DNA of 64,000 bases from Ehretia macrophylla (GCA_037974665.1 CM075770.1:8010501-8074500); one strand, 5' to 3'; counted from the first letter of the stretch, positions 33,821-48,500 are shown. Numbers and translations are program-made. The notes: a model not told the origin generated them from the sequence alone.

Positions 33821-36800
33821 GCTACTACAATCTGAAAACCATAGCAAAAAAGTGATCTTGTGAGTAATTATTAGCAAAAAAGTGGTTAAATTTTTTTTAA
33901 TCATTGCCTAATAGTTGGTTACTCTCCCTAACAGTTGGTCACTTAATAGGTGATGAAAGAGAAAAATGAAAAGGAGGAGAAAAGGAAATGAAAATAGAAA
34001 GGAAAAAAAAAAAATTAAAGGCGTAGATGTCCTCTTGCAACTTTTTGACGGAAATGAACAAGCCTTTAACGGAAAGAATCACATTTTACAATACTAAAAA
34101 CAGCCTGAGTTAAAAATACCCTTTTATTCCATGTGTTGTACCATATGAATTTTTATAACTACCAGGATTGGTAAGCCTTGAGCTATTGGAAATCTTTTAT
34201 CCATCATGACAGGTAAGACATGTTCATTAGTCAAATTATATGAAATAAATAGTCGACATCAAACATATTGTAAATTTGACCCAAAAAAAAAAAAAAACAT
34301 ATTTAACCAACTAGTGGTACTATTGATAAGAATTTGTTAATAACTTTATTATGCTATGAGCTTCATTTAATAATTATAAACTGATAATATAATTATGAGT
34401 TATAACAAAATAATCTTGACAGATGATGACCGTCGTGGTGCTACGCCATTAAAAGATGTCCAGATGATTCTTCGTTATGGTTGCCGTTTTGAGGTCTTTG
34501 TCTTAATTCTTCTCAAATTATCAACTAATGTTTAGGTTATTGATTAAGCTGAAAAGAAAGTCATAACAACCATAAGGATAGGAGATCAAGAAATATCGAG
34601 TTTAATATTTTGAAAAAAGAAGAGGCTTTCCATGAGGACATTATTCTAAATAATGTTTAAATTGTTGATGTTTTATATAGTACATATATAAAATTATGAC
34701 AAAGTTGAAAAGGACTCTACTTTAGTTTTCTCCTATTTATGCGTTTACTTTTGCATATTGTAATAGACTTGTTGCAATTACTCGAAAAAAGAAAAAAAAA
34801 ATATTGAGTTTGGAAAATCTGCTTTTATTAGTAGGATATATGCGTGTGGATACGACTTTGTGTGGAATAACAATAATTAGTCATTAAGGTAGCTTGGTGG
34901 CAGAAATTGACTAATGGAATCAGTTGGTAAAAAGTTGATCTAAAGGTTAGTAAAAGCTTGCATGCAACCAAAATATTTTCCGTTTAACCCAATGTCACGC
35001 CCTAAACTTAGAATTCAAACGCAAGCAAAATTAGTGGCATAAACCTAAAATTTAATTATTCGAACTTTAAATTTACTGGTCTAAAATAATTAACTCGAAT
35101 TATTACTTAAATTCACAACATCTACTTTTATAAACTACTCACTAATCATGTATCACACGGATGTGTGACATGGAAATCATCCCCTATTAAAGACTTGATT
35201 CATAACATCCACTCTTACAGCACTACTCTTATATATCACTCACTAATTATGTATCTCACCAATGTAGAACATTATAATTATCCCCCGTTGAGGGTCCAAG
35301 CCCACGATTGTCAGTAATTAAAAATACTATTATGTCATGCTTTATGCCTAGAACCCAAGGCCCGCGATTACGAGTAAAACTAGTAACAAAATTTGATAAA
35401 ATTGTAGTGGGAGGAATCATCTTGAAGACTTATGTGGAATATAAGGGACTCAAGCACGACTTTAATAACATTATCAGAGTGTTGGGAAGCACTTTTGGTG
35501 TGTAATTTATTTGATTTATAAATAAATTTTATAAGAATTTGTATTTATAAATAAATTCTCTTATTTGAAATTATAATATAGTATTAAGTTAATTCTATGA
35601 TTTGTAAATATATTTATTATAGGTATTTTTTTATGTCTATATATTTTGGAGCTCTGCTTTTAAACTTTAACATGAATATGAGTTCCATCATAGTACTAAG
35701 CAATTTTAACATTAAATTTAATTAATTAGTAATGATGAATATAACATGAACAAATAATTTGTGTTTTACATGGGTAAGTATATTAAGATTATCTGATTTG
35801 GGCTTCTAATTTGAAGATGAAAAATTAAGAAGCTTGGATTTAAAAATATGGAAAAGAAATTGTTGTGAAAAAACTCGCAAGAAGAATAAGAAGATTAACT
35901 ACATAGAAAATAAGAGCAAAAAAATAAGGGCAGTAAAAAATAAAAGAAAACTTAAAGGATAGGGTTTTGAATTTCAAATTCCACATCTTGAGCAAAGATC
36001 TGGGTAAGGTTTTAGTAAATCTCGGATTTCTAATTTTTAAAAGGTGCTTCCAAACTCAAAAAGTTAAAATTAAAAATAAATTTTATAAAATTTTGTAAAA
36101 TTTATTTGTTCCAAACAGTATGTTAATTAACTTAAAATTTTAATTGAACACTAGAGAGTACCAGTAAACTTTGTCATTCTAGTGTCTTAAATTATATCGT
36201 CAAAGCACAAAATATTAGAGCAAGTCTAGCATGACTAGACATATAGCCCTTAAACTGCTAAGGCACAACTGCTAATAATATCTTCATCTGGCTTTTGTAC
36301 GTTGATCAATGACCAAAGTATACTTGCAAATAGAAATTCGAGGGAATAATTAAGTTAAGTTAGGACCATTCAGTTAATTCTCTTTATTGGTTTGTGCCTA
36401 TTTTGCATGACAATTATGAGATGGTGTACCACCATGAGGATGCCCCTCGAGTTGTAGAGAAGGACAGATGTATATGAAGGATAATAGAGTAGTAATTTCT
36501 ATTGATCTCAAAAACTTTTCAAATATAAGAATATTTTAAATATATTTTTAATCTGAAAAATCCATTAATAACTCCTGCTGAGAAAATAAAAATTATATAT
36601 GTATTATATTTTTTACTAAAAAAATTTTGAATCCACCCCTATATGTGTTATCCCAATTTCCCATATCTCTCATTTCTTTCAACTTCTCAATTTAAGTGTT
36701 GCTTCGTGACCCAAGACCTAAAACTATTGAAATACCAACATGATGAGGGAGAAAGTTATTACAAGAACTCAACATGACAACAACCATTTGGTGTGGCATC

Positions 36801-36928
36801 ACCCATGCATTTATTTGCTGTTAGACTTTTTTCCCCTCTTCATGCACCAAGGTCTTTTTGTAGTAATCTTAACACCATTTCGAATTCTCTCCAAGAAACT
36901 TGGAAAAAGAAGTGTTAAACTTGGAGCA
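33821..36928. other. intergenic DNA upstream of the COBL4-like gene
   Basis: No gene is supported. Two diverged copies of about 85 bp lie at 35108-35190 and 35196-35285 (CTCACTAATCATGTATC and CTCACTAATTATGTATC). Sequence at 35500-35640 belongs to the AT-rich family seen at 16913-17057. The last 250 bp should contain the promoter and leader of the next gene, but no clear TATA box was identified. Confidence 0.5.
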
Positions 36929-39003
36929 ATGGCATGCAAAACAACTGCTAGCCCAATTCAGGAAATGCATAATTTTGAAGCTAAACATACTAACAAACCA
37001 AGCCGATGCTTGTCCCCTCCCAAGCTGACGTTCAGCTTAATGGCTGTCTTTTTATTCATGATCATATCTCCTGCAGGTACTGTTCATGATTATATGTTAA
37101 GGGAAAGGCTATAAAACGGTCAAGTGTATTCCTGGCGCGCCAGTTACATACACTTGATTGTTTAGGAAGGATTACCATTCCCAAGCAATATCCTATATGT
37201 CAATAGTGTTGAATTTTTTCATGGCTAACTATTTATTCATGTATAATTTTCACTCCTTTGCTGTTTGCTTTCTTGTAAACTTCAGAGGCATTTGATCCAC
37301 TGGATCCATTTGGAAACATTACCATCAAATGGGATGTAATGTCTTGGACCCCGGACGGGTATGTGGTAAGTGATCAAAAACCAAGTGCTATAGTTGTATT
37401 TGCTGACACGTGCCATCAATCGTGGTAATCATTACGGGAAATAAGTAAGAATGTATATTGTAGAAGAGTCAAATTCACTAAATATGATTGTACATTTTCA
37501 TCCAGGCCGCAGTAACAATGAACAACTTCCAAGCATATCGGCACATCATGAGCCCTGGCTGGACATTAGGCTGGTCGTGGGCGAGGAGGGAAGTGATTTG
37601 GTCCATGGTGGGAGCACAAGCGACAGAGCAAGGAGATTGTTCGAGGTTCAAAGGAAACACACCTCATTGCTGTAAGAGAACGCCCACAGTGGTTGATTTA
37701 CTCCCTGGAGTTCCATACAATCAACAGTTTGCCAATTGCTGCAAGGGTGGTGTAGTGGCATCATGGGGACAGGATCCTTCAGCCGCGGTTTCTGCCTTCC
37801 AGGTGAGTGTTGGCCTCGCTGGAACTTCGAATAGAACAGTCAGGCTTCCCAGGAACTTCACGCTGCGTGGTCCAGGGCCTGGATACACTTGTGGCCCTGC
37901 AAAGGTAGTGCCAGCTACTGTATTCCTCTCTCCAGATCGCAGGCGTAGAACTCAAGCATTGAGTAAGCTCCTTAACATGTCCCTGGAAATCGCTTACTTG
38001 TCGCGAAGCTATGAATATTGCATAGATATATCAATCATTCTGATTCAATACTTACATTGCAGTGACATGGAATGTGACTTGCACTTATTCACAGTTTCTG
38101 GCGTCCAAACACCCGACTTGTTGCGTATCCTTCTCATCTTTCTATAGTGATACCATCACTCCTTGCCCGTCTTGTGCTTGTGGTTGTCCGAAGAAAAGTA
38201 ATTGCATCCCGTAAGCATCCTTCTAACGCAATTCCTTCATCTTTCCTCATGTATATAGGTCAATTCGCACTTGCATATCAATGCAATCTGCATTAAGCAA
38301 GTTAGGACTTAAAATGCATTTCCAGATAGAAGATTCATGTTTAAGCATCTGTGCAATTTTAAACGATGTAGGAGTACCTCAGAGCGACTGAGCGCAGACA
38401 TAACCACTCCGAGGAAGGATAATGCGCCTCTGCTGCAATGCACTCGCCACATGTGTCCAATACGCGTGCATTGGCATGTGAAGCTTAATTATCAGGACTA
38501 TTGGCGCGTTAAGATTGCGATTACCAACTTCAATTATCAAATGAACTACACGCAGTGGACACTTGTGGCTCAACATCCTAATCTCAACAATGTGACTCAA
38601 GTTTTCAGCTTCAATTACAAGCCTCTTGTCCCATACAAATCCATAAGTGAGTATATATAAAAATTCAAGAATTATTTTGCAGATCAGTTTCACTAACAAC
38701 GTTTCGTGCGTAAGCGCAGATGATACAGGCATGTTCTATGGAACGAAATTTTTCAACGATGTGTTAATGGAAGCTGGACCCCAAGGAAATGTTCAGTCTG
38801 AGGTACTTATCAAGAAGGACAAGGAAACATTCACACTAAAGCAGGGCTGGGCATTCCCTCAGAGAGTCTACTTCAATGGAGATGAATGCAAACTTCCCCC
38901 TCCTGATGCCTACCCGATGCTGCCTAACTCCGCGTGCAAAACACCAATTACATTCTCAACCATGGTGGTTTCCATGGTTTTGATGATACTGCTCGTTCGT
39001 TGA
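36929..39003 (+). CDS. COBRA-like protein, COBL4 type
   Basis: GPI-anchored extracellular protein of the COBRA family; family members guide cellulose deposition in the wall. Exons: 36929-37076, 37286-37365, 37506-37962, 38063-38210, 38372-38646, 38720-39003. They join in frame to 463 residues, normal for the family (about 430-460). Features: hydrophobic signal segment at about 34-49 after an unusually long polar lead; FDPLDPFGNITIKWD at the mature N-terminus; the family core (GDCSRFKGNTPHCC, GPGYTCGPAK); CCVS at 248-251; and a C-terminal hydrophobic tail after LPNSACK, fitting a GPI signal. VVPATVFLSPDRRRRTQAL suggests the COBL4/IRX6 (secondary wall) subgroup. That subgroup call rests on recalled family differences. 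The gene is convergent with the next. Met13 is an alternative start. Confidence 0.92.
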
Positions 39004-39633
39004 TCACAGAATCTCAACAATTTTGAACCAGAATCAGATTTTCGGAAACATGTTTATCATCATTGCTTCCAAATCAATTTTCAAAAATATTGAGGGCAGT
39101 AAATGCAGTTACACGAATCTTGTTTGGTTAAAGAATGAGCTTTGTGTATTACTCCTAGTAAACTCAGTTGAAGTTATTATACAGAAAGGTCACAATACAT
39201 TCGAGTTGTTGCTGCATTCCTCCAATCTCTTATATTTTGTATTCACTTTTGATACAAATCCGGCATCCACTGAATGAAATTTGTGCGCATTCAAGAAAAG
39301 GAAATGAAAATGGAGAGGGGAAAAGATATAATAAATTCATATCTGCAACCAGTCGTACAAGAAATGGCTAGCGATGTTGCTCATAGTGCCTTTTCCACAG
39401 ACATATAAGAACAATATAAATTTCACAATATAACAAAGCATAACCACACAGAAAACAAAAGAAAGGGTAGTAGATCAAAGAATGTGGGACTGAAAGACCT
39501 CGATCTAGGGGTACACTCCACTTTAGACCACCTGCATTGCTCGAATCTGCAGCTTCCAGTCTCGACAGAATATCTTTGTGTTCCACAAGAGGGAATGGAA
39601 ACTTGCTCTGTTCCACATTGAACTAATGTGGTT
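39004..39633. other. intergenic region between convergent COBRA-like genes
   Basis: 630 bp shared by the two 3' ends. It must hold both 3'UTRs and poly(A) sites. No other gene is seen. Confidence 0.7.
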
Positions 39634-42600
39634 TCAGCAGGCACAAGCCAATAAGACAACAAGAGATATCAAAGTTATTAGTTGGTGGAGCACCGAAACA
39701 GTCATTCGTGAACTAGCATTCGGCAGATAAGGGTATGATTGTGGAGGAGGCATGACACAGTTGTCACCATTGAAATATATTTTCCTAGGAAAAGCCCATC
39801 CCTGATCAAATGTGAAGGTTGATTTGTCCTTCCCAAAGAGTAGCTCAGATTGTACATTTCCAGAACGACCCGCTTGCAAAAGCAAATCATTGTAATGTTG
39901 AATACCCCAGAACATGACAGTATCATCTGCAAAAGCATCATTTGATTCCAAAAGAAAAGGGTTAGAATGCAAGCAATGATTATGTGATAATTAGACTTGT
40001 CCAAATCTCGAGAACGGAAGACTTACTTATGGATTCATAAGGGGTTAACGGCTTAGAGTTAAAGCTGAAAATCTGGGTTATGTTATCAAAGTTGGGGTGC
40101 TGTACAACGAGATTCCATTGCGAGTAATTCATTCTGTAATTGAAATTTGTTACTGTGATCTTCACCCTCCAATAATCTCTGTAGTTAACCTTAATATGCC
40201 AATGGACCCGGATGGGACACATATGGCTAGTACACTGAACCAGAGGCGTATAATCATTATTGCTCGGAAGGGAAAAAGATGATACTAAATGATGAGAATC
40301 TGGGCTGCAAAAGGGAATTGAAAAAGAGAAAAGAATCAACAGAAGGTACATTTAAAAACATATGAAAACTTCGGAAGGGGAGTTGGATGGCTTACTTTAC
40401 ACAAGTCCCTGGTTGAGCTAAGTTGTTTTGACAGCCACAAGCGCAAGTTTGGCAGTTCACAATTGTCTCACTATAGAAGGAGGAGAGTGAAACGCAACAT
40501 GTGGGCGTCTTCTGAGCCAGGAATTGTGAGTATGTGCAAGTAAGAGTCCAGGTCACTGCAAAAAAGAAATTGATGTAACCTTGGAGAAGCTACGAAGAAG
40601 CAGGATAAACAAAAAATCTGTTCCGAAAATTTCAGGGGGACTATGACGTTCTGTTCATCCGTCTTCACATCATCAATGAGCAGCACAATCAAGAACTGCA
40701 AAGAAGAGAAAAGAAAGAAACATCCACACAGTTTGGAAATAAATGAGAAAATCATAAACCAATGGAGCTAAGTGTGTACTCTCTGTGCTAAATAGATTTG
40801 CGCGTATCATTATGAGTCTGTTCATGCGAATGAAAAATTTCCCTACATAGTTCATTCTCTGGCTTCAAACTGCCATCAATAATGAGATAAAGAGCCATTG
40901 GCATGGATCGCATCTCCCCCGGCCCAAACCAGTCAAAAGAAAGAGAGTCACAAAGCAATGTATTCAGAAGGTTTGAATGCCCATGGAAGAGGAAAAAGGA
41001 GAATGAGAAGCCTCAGCCGAATAACTTACTAAAAGCTTGAGTAACTCTTCGTTTATCTGGCGTAAAAAATCTGCTCGGTCGTACAATCTTAGCAGGTCCA
41101 CAGGTATATCCAGGCCCTGGTGCATTCAGGGTGAAATTCTTGGGCAATCTGAGAGTTTTGTTACTTGTTCCAGCTTGACCAACACTGACTTGAAACGAAG
41201 CCACGGCACCAACTGGATCCTGGACCCAAGAGCTTAATACACCACCTTTGCAACAATTTGCTGCCTGCTGGTTATAAGGAGTTCCCGGCAGCAAATCCAC
41301 TATGGCGGGATCCTTCTCACAGCAATGCGGGATGTTCGCCTTAAATCTTGAACAATCTCCTTGCTCTGTGGCTTGAGCTCCCTCCATGTTCCATATTACT
41401 TCCTTTTTCGCCCATGTCCATCCCAATTTCCATCCAGGTGATTGAATGTGACGATACTGCTGGTAATTGAAGATCGTTACAGTTGCCTGCTCATCACAAG
41501 GAAACAGAGGACACCACTCGTCAAAACACGAAAGACAAACCACATTTCATTATCTGCCAACTGCAAATCAACTTAGTCTACTGCCCTAAAAAGCAAAGAA
41601 ACTAGTATCTGACTGAAACTGAAGATCCTACTCTTTGATTCGTATCGAATGAGTACATCAATAGAAATTTTTTTAAGTACTTCAAGCACCAGAACTGCAT
41701 TTGGCAAAAACCAATTAAACTTTGTAACATATCATGCTATCCTTGTAAGGAGGAAACTAATATGACAACTTTGGTTGTTAAATAATGAAACTTAACCAGC
41801 TCAAGGTGGATTATTTCTGTAATCAAACACACAATCAAGGCTTTTCTGATATAGAAATGTGAATTTGCACTTCTTCTTGGAGGAGGGGGATGGAGTGTGA
41901 GGTTTGTGGAGGGAAACTATCTTTCTGTCTTCTCAGGGATGGAGGAAATAAAGGAATATATTTCTCTTTCGTAAACTGAATATGCTCGTGTCGTGCCTCC
42001 CCAAGTTATATAGGCTAATACTTACAACATATCCATCTGCAGTCCATTGGATAATGTCCCATTTGATAGTAATATTTCCATTGGGATCAAGTGTGTCATA
42101 AGCATCTGCAAGAATAGTCAGCAAACAGCTTTAGATCTAGTGATCCAACATTGAAGAATAAATGATTTGTCATTATCGTTATGAAAAAATCTAATAGTGG
42201 TAAACTGATAATACAGCAGTTATGATGAAATGATATATTATTATCGTTCTTTTTTTGTCTTTGCAGTTGGAAAGAAAAAGTGTGTGACATGACAGAACAG
42301 ATAGTAACTTTATTTGGCAAAATACATCAAATTTAAGATGCTTATGAAATTAAAGTGCCTACGATTTATCGTTTGGAAATGTAACGAAATTAGACTTAGA
42401 GCTGTTTTAGTATATGGCGAAGAATTAAGTCTACGTGTGTGTCGAAACTTAGAATTAGAGCAAATAAATTTGTTAAGTTTTAATTTTTTGTGCTATTTTA
42501 AATATTGAAAGACAAATTTACCCTTAAAATTTAACAAATCCCTGACATGTCAACTAAGAAAAATTCTTGAATTCAACTAGCCAAATGTAAATGTAGGTTC

Positions 42601-43651
42601 CCTAATTTGCGAGTGCCGCACAATTCGACTGACTAAAGCTAATAATTTTCTCTCCCATAAAATAATCTAGGTAACAAAAAAAATTCATAAGACAATTTGC
42701 AATATGGTCATAGATTGTGAGAAAAAAATGATATTTCTTCATCATAATCACTACCTATAAATTACAGTTATAGGAGTAACTTCTATGCAGACAAATATAC
42801 AGAAAAAAAAAAAAAATGTGAAAAGAGAACTTGTTTTATGATGGTCAAAAGCACTGTATAGACTCTTCCAATCCCCTATACTTTAAATGCAAACAAAAAA
42901 ACATGCTGATTCATACACCCTCAAACATTAATGTAATATATTAATTTTCAGATAGATGCATTTCTCCATTTCTTGGTTCTTGTAATTAATGCTGAGGAAT
43001 GTTACTTTAACCATTCGAACCAACCAGGTTAAACTATTAACCTTGCTAGTATGAAAATCCAAAATGTTTGTGCCAAAACAAATTACATCAAGTTTCTTTT
43101 TTTTTCTTTTTTGATGCAATGGAGGCAAATTCACTTCAGTTCAATCCGTCCGGCTGTGGAGGCTGACTAATAATACATATTCTAAACTCTTAGGGTAAAA
43201 TTAGTAGACGATTAGTTTGATCGGGTTTTAATGTATTAGTAAGCTTTACAAGTGTGTGGGGCCTACGTGCATGACACACACGACTATATTATTCAATTTT
43301 ATTATTATCGATTAGGTTGTTTTTAAGAATTTTCCTATAGTACTCCTAACAATTGTTGGAAGCCGAAGTTGGCTAGCCATGTGCTAATGCAACTCCATCT
43401 ACTCTTCTTTCTTCTTATTCTTGTTCTGCTATTACCTTAAGCAGCCATCATAAACTGATATAGAACTATTAACAAGTTACAAAAAGCTACACATATGCCG
43501 CAAGAGGGGTTTTGATGGTGTGAAATGGGACTATGGGAGGATGATATACGAAGAGACATGTTGGTTACGTACCTGTGCATGGAAAGCTGAGGAGAGAAAG
43601 CAAGAAAACGAAAATGGTGAAGCTGATTTGTGTTGTTCTTGAACCCATCAT
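39634..43651 (-). CDS. COBRA-like protein, COBRA/COBL1 type
   Basis: Second GPI-anchored COBRA-family wall protein. Exons on the minus strand: 43651-43573, 42105-42026, 41486-41030, 40555-40396, 40304-40027, 39926-39634. They join in frame to 448 residues. Exons 2 and 3 have exactly the same lengths (80 and 457 bp) as in the neighbour, showing common descent. Features: signal peptide (residues 1-26, cleavage before DAYD); YDTLDPNGNITIKWD; GDCSRFKANIPHCC; GPGYTCGPAKIVRPSRF; CCVS at 225-228; and a hydrophobic tail after LPNASSR as GPI signal. KIVRPSRFFTPDKRRVTQA and the NNLAQPGTC region resemble COBRA and COBL1, proteins of anisotropic expansion in primary walls. Two ATG codons occur in tandem at 43651; either may start. 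Intron 1 is 1467 bp. Confidence 0.93.
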
Positions 43652-45302
43652 GATGTACTTGTATGATCTTTTTGAAAACTCCACTTCTTGTTTCTTTTAC
43701 TTGTGTTGGTCTTTACGTAAAATAAGTGGTAAATGGCACTGGGGAATGGCAAGTCTTTTTTTTGTGTTTATATTTGAGGGGATTTTTGGAGACAAATATG
43801 GTGTATTTATTGAGCCAATATCCAACTGTAATCTAGTTGTAGACTACAATCTATTTACTGGCTAATTCTTTTGTCAGTCACTGGAATGAGATTTATGTAA
43901 GATACCCATGTATTTCTTCCATGCCAAGCTTTCTCCCCCTCCCCACAGTACCCCATACATACACACAAACACGCACATGAAAATAGTCATTCCCAAAGGG
44001 TAGCTCAGATGGTAACACGTTGTGTGGAATCCAAACCAAGCAATGAGTTGCACCTCTATGGCAGTATTTGAGGTCGGTCGTAATGCCCTGGTGATTTTTC
44101 AATGTATAATTGATGGTTTATTAGTACAGGGAGGTAATTGTAAGGTCTATGTCAAAGTCACTTACAACTCTAACATGCTGTATGTTTATCTTAAGTGTCC
44201 GATCATATAGTGTATTTTTAATGTTTGAAAAAAAAGGGACCATCTTGCATTGGGTTTTGAAAAAGGGGATGCATGAATCAAATAAGGGAGTAGGCATATT
44301 TTCTTATTAAAGATAAACAACCAAAAAAAAAAAAAAGGAAAACATGGTGGGGTTTTACTAATAATTCTGGACTAGTTGGAGAACTTATGTGTGAGAATTT
44401 GTAAAAAGTACCCCCAAGAAGTAAAAAGATGAAGAGTAGAAAAACTTTCCCGTTTTAGAAGGTTTAACCTTTTATGTGGAGAGATGGGGATTAGTTGTTT
44501 AATATGTGATTACAGGTAGGAACATACAAAAGAATTTATTAGACATTGAATTCTTGATTCTTTAAATCTTTGGTTGCTATTAATTGATAAAAGATGGTTT
44601 GGACAAGTAACCAAAAAGATTTAGCAATATTAGTAAGAAAGGAAAGTGAGTACCTTCAGAATATAATTATTCTGGTGTTTTTTTTTTTTTCTTAATAAAC
44701 AAGGTTGTTCCTTTGGTCAATTCAAATTTATGTGAAGATTCGGAGAGTTTGTCTGCTTTAATTTGTAATTTTTAACTAAAGTAAATTCATGAATTAAGTT
44801 AAATATGATGGTAATAATTGTGTGAATAGATCAGCTGGAAAGTGATGGCATGGGAGTGTTTATATGACAAGAAACTTATTTTAAATGAGATTATATTTTA
44901 TCAATTTTGAAGTTAAAAATCCCATAATATAACAATTCAGATAATATATTGATAATCGGAGGGTAAATTGACATTTGAAAACTTCTAAATTAAGAAAAGT
45001 TAATCAGCAAAATGAGAATTAATGTGCAGTACTTTTTCCAGCTCATTGCACACGATTATGGGTTGGAATTAGTTTGACATTTGACGGCCCCTATAATATA
45101 ATGGAATGAGTTTAAACCTTTGACGGACATTTCCCTTAAAATTCTTATCAGTTTAACTCTAGATAGTTATTAAATTAAATTATAGACAATGTTAGCCACT
45201 AGAGTTTTGATCCAGTGATAAAGTTACTCACTATATGCGAGAGATTATAAGCTCAAGTCTCGTTGATTATGTTGTATGACCTTAATCCTTTCCTGAATTA
45301 AA

Positions 45303-45338
<36 letters not shown>

Positions 45339-45519
45339 GACATTCCACTGTAGTACTGACTCAACATAACAGCTTCATTCAAGTAACATACTCATCTATT
45401 ATCATCAGATGAGAATGAAAATGCAGAAAATAGTCCAACAAATTAAAGTAAAAATCTCTACACGTTTCAGAATCTTTGATTATCTATAAATCACGGTATA
45501 ACAAACAAAGAAAGGCTTT
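43652..45519. other. intergenic region, COBRA promoter side
   Basis: About 1.9 kb between the 5' end of the COBRA-type gene and the 3' end of the anthranilate synthase gene. No gene is seen. An (AT)14 run is at 45311-45338. Confidence 0.6.
45311..45338. repeat. (AT)14 microsatellite
   Basis: Uninterrupted AT dinucleotides directly after a poly-A run. Confidence 0.95.
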
Positions 45520-48500
45520 TTACTTCTGAGATTCAGCTTCCTTTCTTTCTATCAACTTGATAAAATTACGAACTATCGTTTTGCCCTCCGTTGTTATGAT
45601 GCTCTCAGGATGAAATTGTACTCCCTGCATTTTCAGATAGAAAGAGTTATTATATAACTCTAAGATTGTTACGAAAAAAGCATTCTGGAGAGGAAATTCG
45701 AGGGAGTCAACAGTCATGTCTCAACAGAGAAATTGCAAAAGATAAACGACAAATATTGCTCATGCATTTATTTCCTTCAGAAAGCAATATGCTTTAGTTG
45801 TATTATATCATCACACGCTCATTTCTTAGCCATACCATAATGAACTAAAACAGAGTCCTAATAACACTGATTTGGTCATCTCGCACCCTATATATCATAT
45901 CCTCTCACACTCATTTGAGGTTTATACTATAAAAGAGTTTTCTCACAAACTTCTGCAGTCAACTATTTGACATCGTTCATCTGTCAACATGGCCCAGAAT
46001 ACGCCATGCGGATAGTAACCCATCACTTGGCTCTGTCACCTAATGAAAATGAAGTTATATATGATCCTAACACAATGTTCAATTGAAAACATCATCACGA
46101 AATGATTGGGGGACCCTGCAAATAGCAGCGCAATCAAAATCTTGTAAAGGTGCCAAAGATCCAACATCTATTTTATGCAGGATATTCCCTTACTCAAGGC
46201 GCAATATATTGTTGCAGCCTCAAGTCCCTCATAATCCCAGTCTCACCTTACAATAAATATATTCTGCCTCCCGATTTTGTTATGAAAGCAAAGGCAGTCT
46301 GAAAATGTGACATCAAACATGAACCTATTTTGTTTTGGATCAGTGGTCAAGATACTATGCTTAATGGCCACAATCCCACAATTGCAATCCCAAAGTTGAC
46401 CATTTCCAATTATTAAATTGATAATAAACTAATCAATCTTTCTCCTCTTGTCAGACATGGGCGAGACACTGGGATTGTAGAAACACCACAGGTAAATACC
46501 CCATTTGTTAAACTAGAAATTCTTACCATCTAAGTACACTATTCTCTGTGGATTCGTTTATCTAACTTATGGCCCCACCTTGGAGCAGAATAGTCTTTCA
46601 AACATAAGGTTTTCCATCCCATTGGAACGAATGTGACATCAAACATGAACCTATTGGAGTGTCGGTTCACAAGTTTTTTCTATTTTCTTGGAAAAAGGGC
46701 AGAAAAGATCTATGGAAAATTCTTCAAATTTGAAACTGGTGTTTACACTTGCCAAATGTGCTTTTCCGATTTTCATATGTCAATTTCCCAAACCTACATT
46801 TCTCCCCCAACCACCTCCCCGCAGCAAACCCCAATGCCCACATCCGAGCCAACTATAGCAGAGCCACCCTCCCTCCCTCGCTCGAAAAATTCATCCAAAC
46901 ATTTTATCATATCCCACCAAATTACCACTTTGTCTTCTTCCCTCATCCCTAAAACATACACCACCTTCTTCAACTATTCCTTGCCTCTCAATACTCATCA
47001 CCAATTCAGCTTGTCCAACTTCATCACCACCACCACCATAGTCCATTCCACCCTTTCTGCTTGATTACTTGTGCCACAATCACCACTGATACAGGGGTAG
47101 TCCCTCTCTTATATCACATTTCAATAAATTTTGCAGGCACTGTTAGCATATGCTCTATGTATGCACAAAAACAAATTTTGATTCCACTACCAACCAAGTT
47201 CTTACAGAAGAAAATGAACCGAACACTCCCATAACTAAGGACTGTAGGAGCAACAACTAATCTTGACTAAGAACCCCGAAATAGCACTTCATCAATCATC
47301 AGAAGCACTTCGTTAGTCACCATTATTGAATTTGAGCAAGAGAGAAAATGGTCAATACTAGCTTTCCATCTGTATAAGTTCATCATATAAACGAGCAGGT
47401 GGTGTTTATACTTCCAAATTAGCATTCTCTAACTACAAAAATCTAGTGCACGCCAACAAAAATGAGTTTTTACTGACTGAAGTAATGCATGTATATGCTG
47501 CATAAACATCCATCTGCCTAAGACAAAGGTGTTAGTAGCATCATTTCTCAAGAACTAGAATATTTTTGTCACCTTCATCTTAATAGAACCAATGGGAACA
47601 AAAGTTAATAGTATTTTACCTGTACATGTCTATATTTTTTGTGACGAGCAGCCATTACCAATCCATCTTCTGTCCATGCAATTATCTCAAGTGAATCATG
47701 CGGGAAGCTTTCCTTTTCAATAACAAGGCTGTGGTACCGACCAGCAGTGAAAGGGCTAGAAACATATAAATAATCAAAAAGATCAGTCCAGTTGTACAAT
47801 ACTATGCTCATGGTCTTGAGTTAGTGGGCATTTACTAGCAAGTCATGCAAAAAATGACACAAGTTTTCCAAAAATATTTCCATGAAAAGAAACCACATGT
47901 AAATGCTGTCACCTAAACGTAGCTGATCATTGAGTATGAAAAGAAATCCCAAGATGTAAAGACAAGTAATAGCTTGCCTGAATTTCACCAACAGAAAAGC
48001 AGAGAAATATTTAGATGAAAACATGCTACCACGTGCCTGGCAGCCTAAGGGGCTGTTCAGTTCAGAAAAGCATTTTCTCCATTTCCTTTGATTTCTTATT
48101 TAGCTACTTGTGGAGTATTTAAAGCAGCATCCTTCAATCCAATTTTTTTTTCCCTTTAATAGGAAAATTTCCACTTTATGTTTTTCACTTGAACAATTAA
48201 TCTTGACCTAATCCTGTTAACTGGCATCACTCAGCCGTTTCTTGTTTCGAATTATTAATTTCCATTTCATTTATGAACCATTTTGCTGAGGGAAGAGAAG
48301 CCAAATAGGTGGACTGGGCAAGAGTAAGGATGTTGTAGAAGAGGGAGGGGTTGGGGTTGCAAAACTTGAGAAAAATGCAGTTTGCGGAACCGGGGCCAAC
48401 CTACACACTCTCCTTGAATATACTTCTTCCCGTCGCCCAAATTTATAAGTGAATTGTTCTCGTGTCCGTGTCTTAATTTCTGAGTAAAACAAAGAATGTT

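Noticed and set aside
37478-37660. Minus-strand frame within the COBL4-like exon 3
   Set aside because: Antisense of a well-supported exon.
46633-47064. 143-residue Ser/Thr/Pro-rich plus-strand frame in ASB intron 6
   Set aside because: It has no recognisable domain and no supporting splice or promoter context. The low-complexity composition is that of intron sequence.
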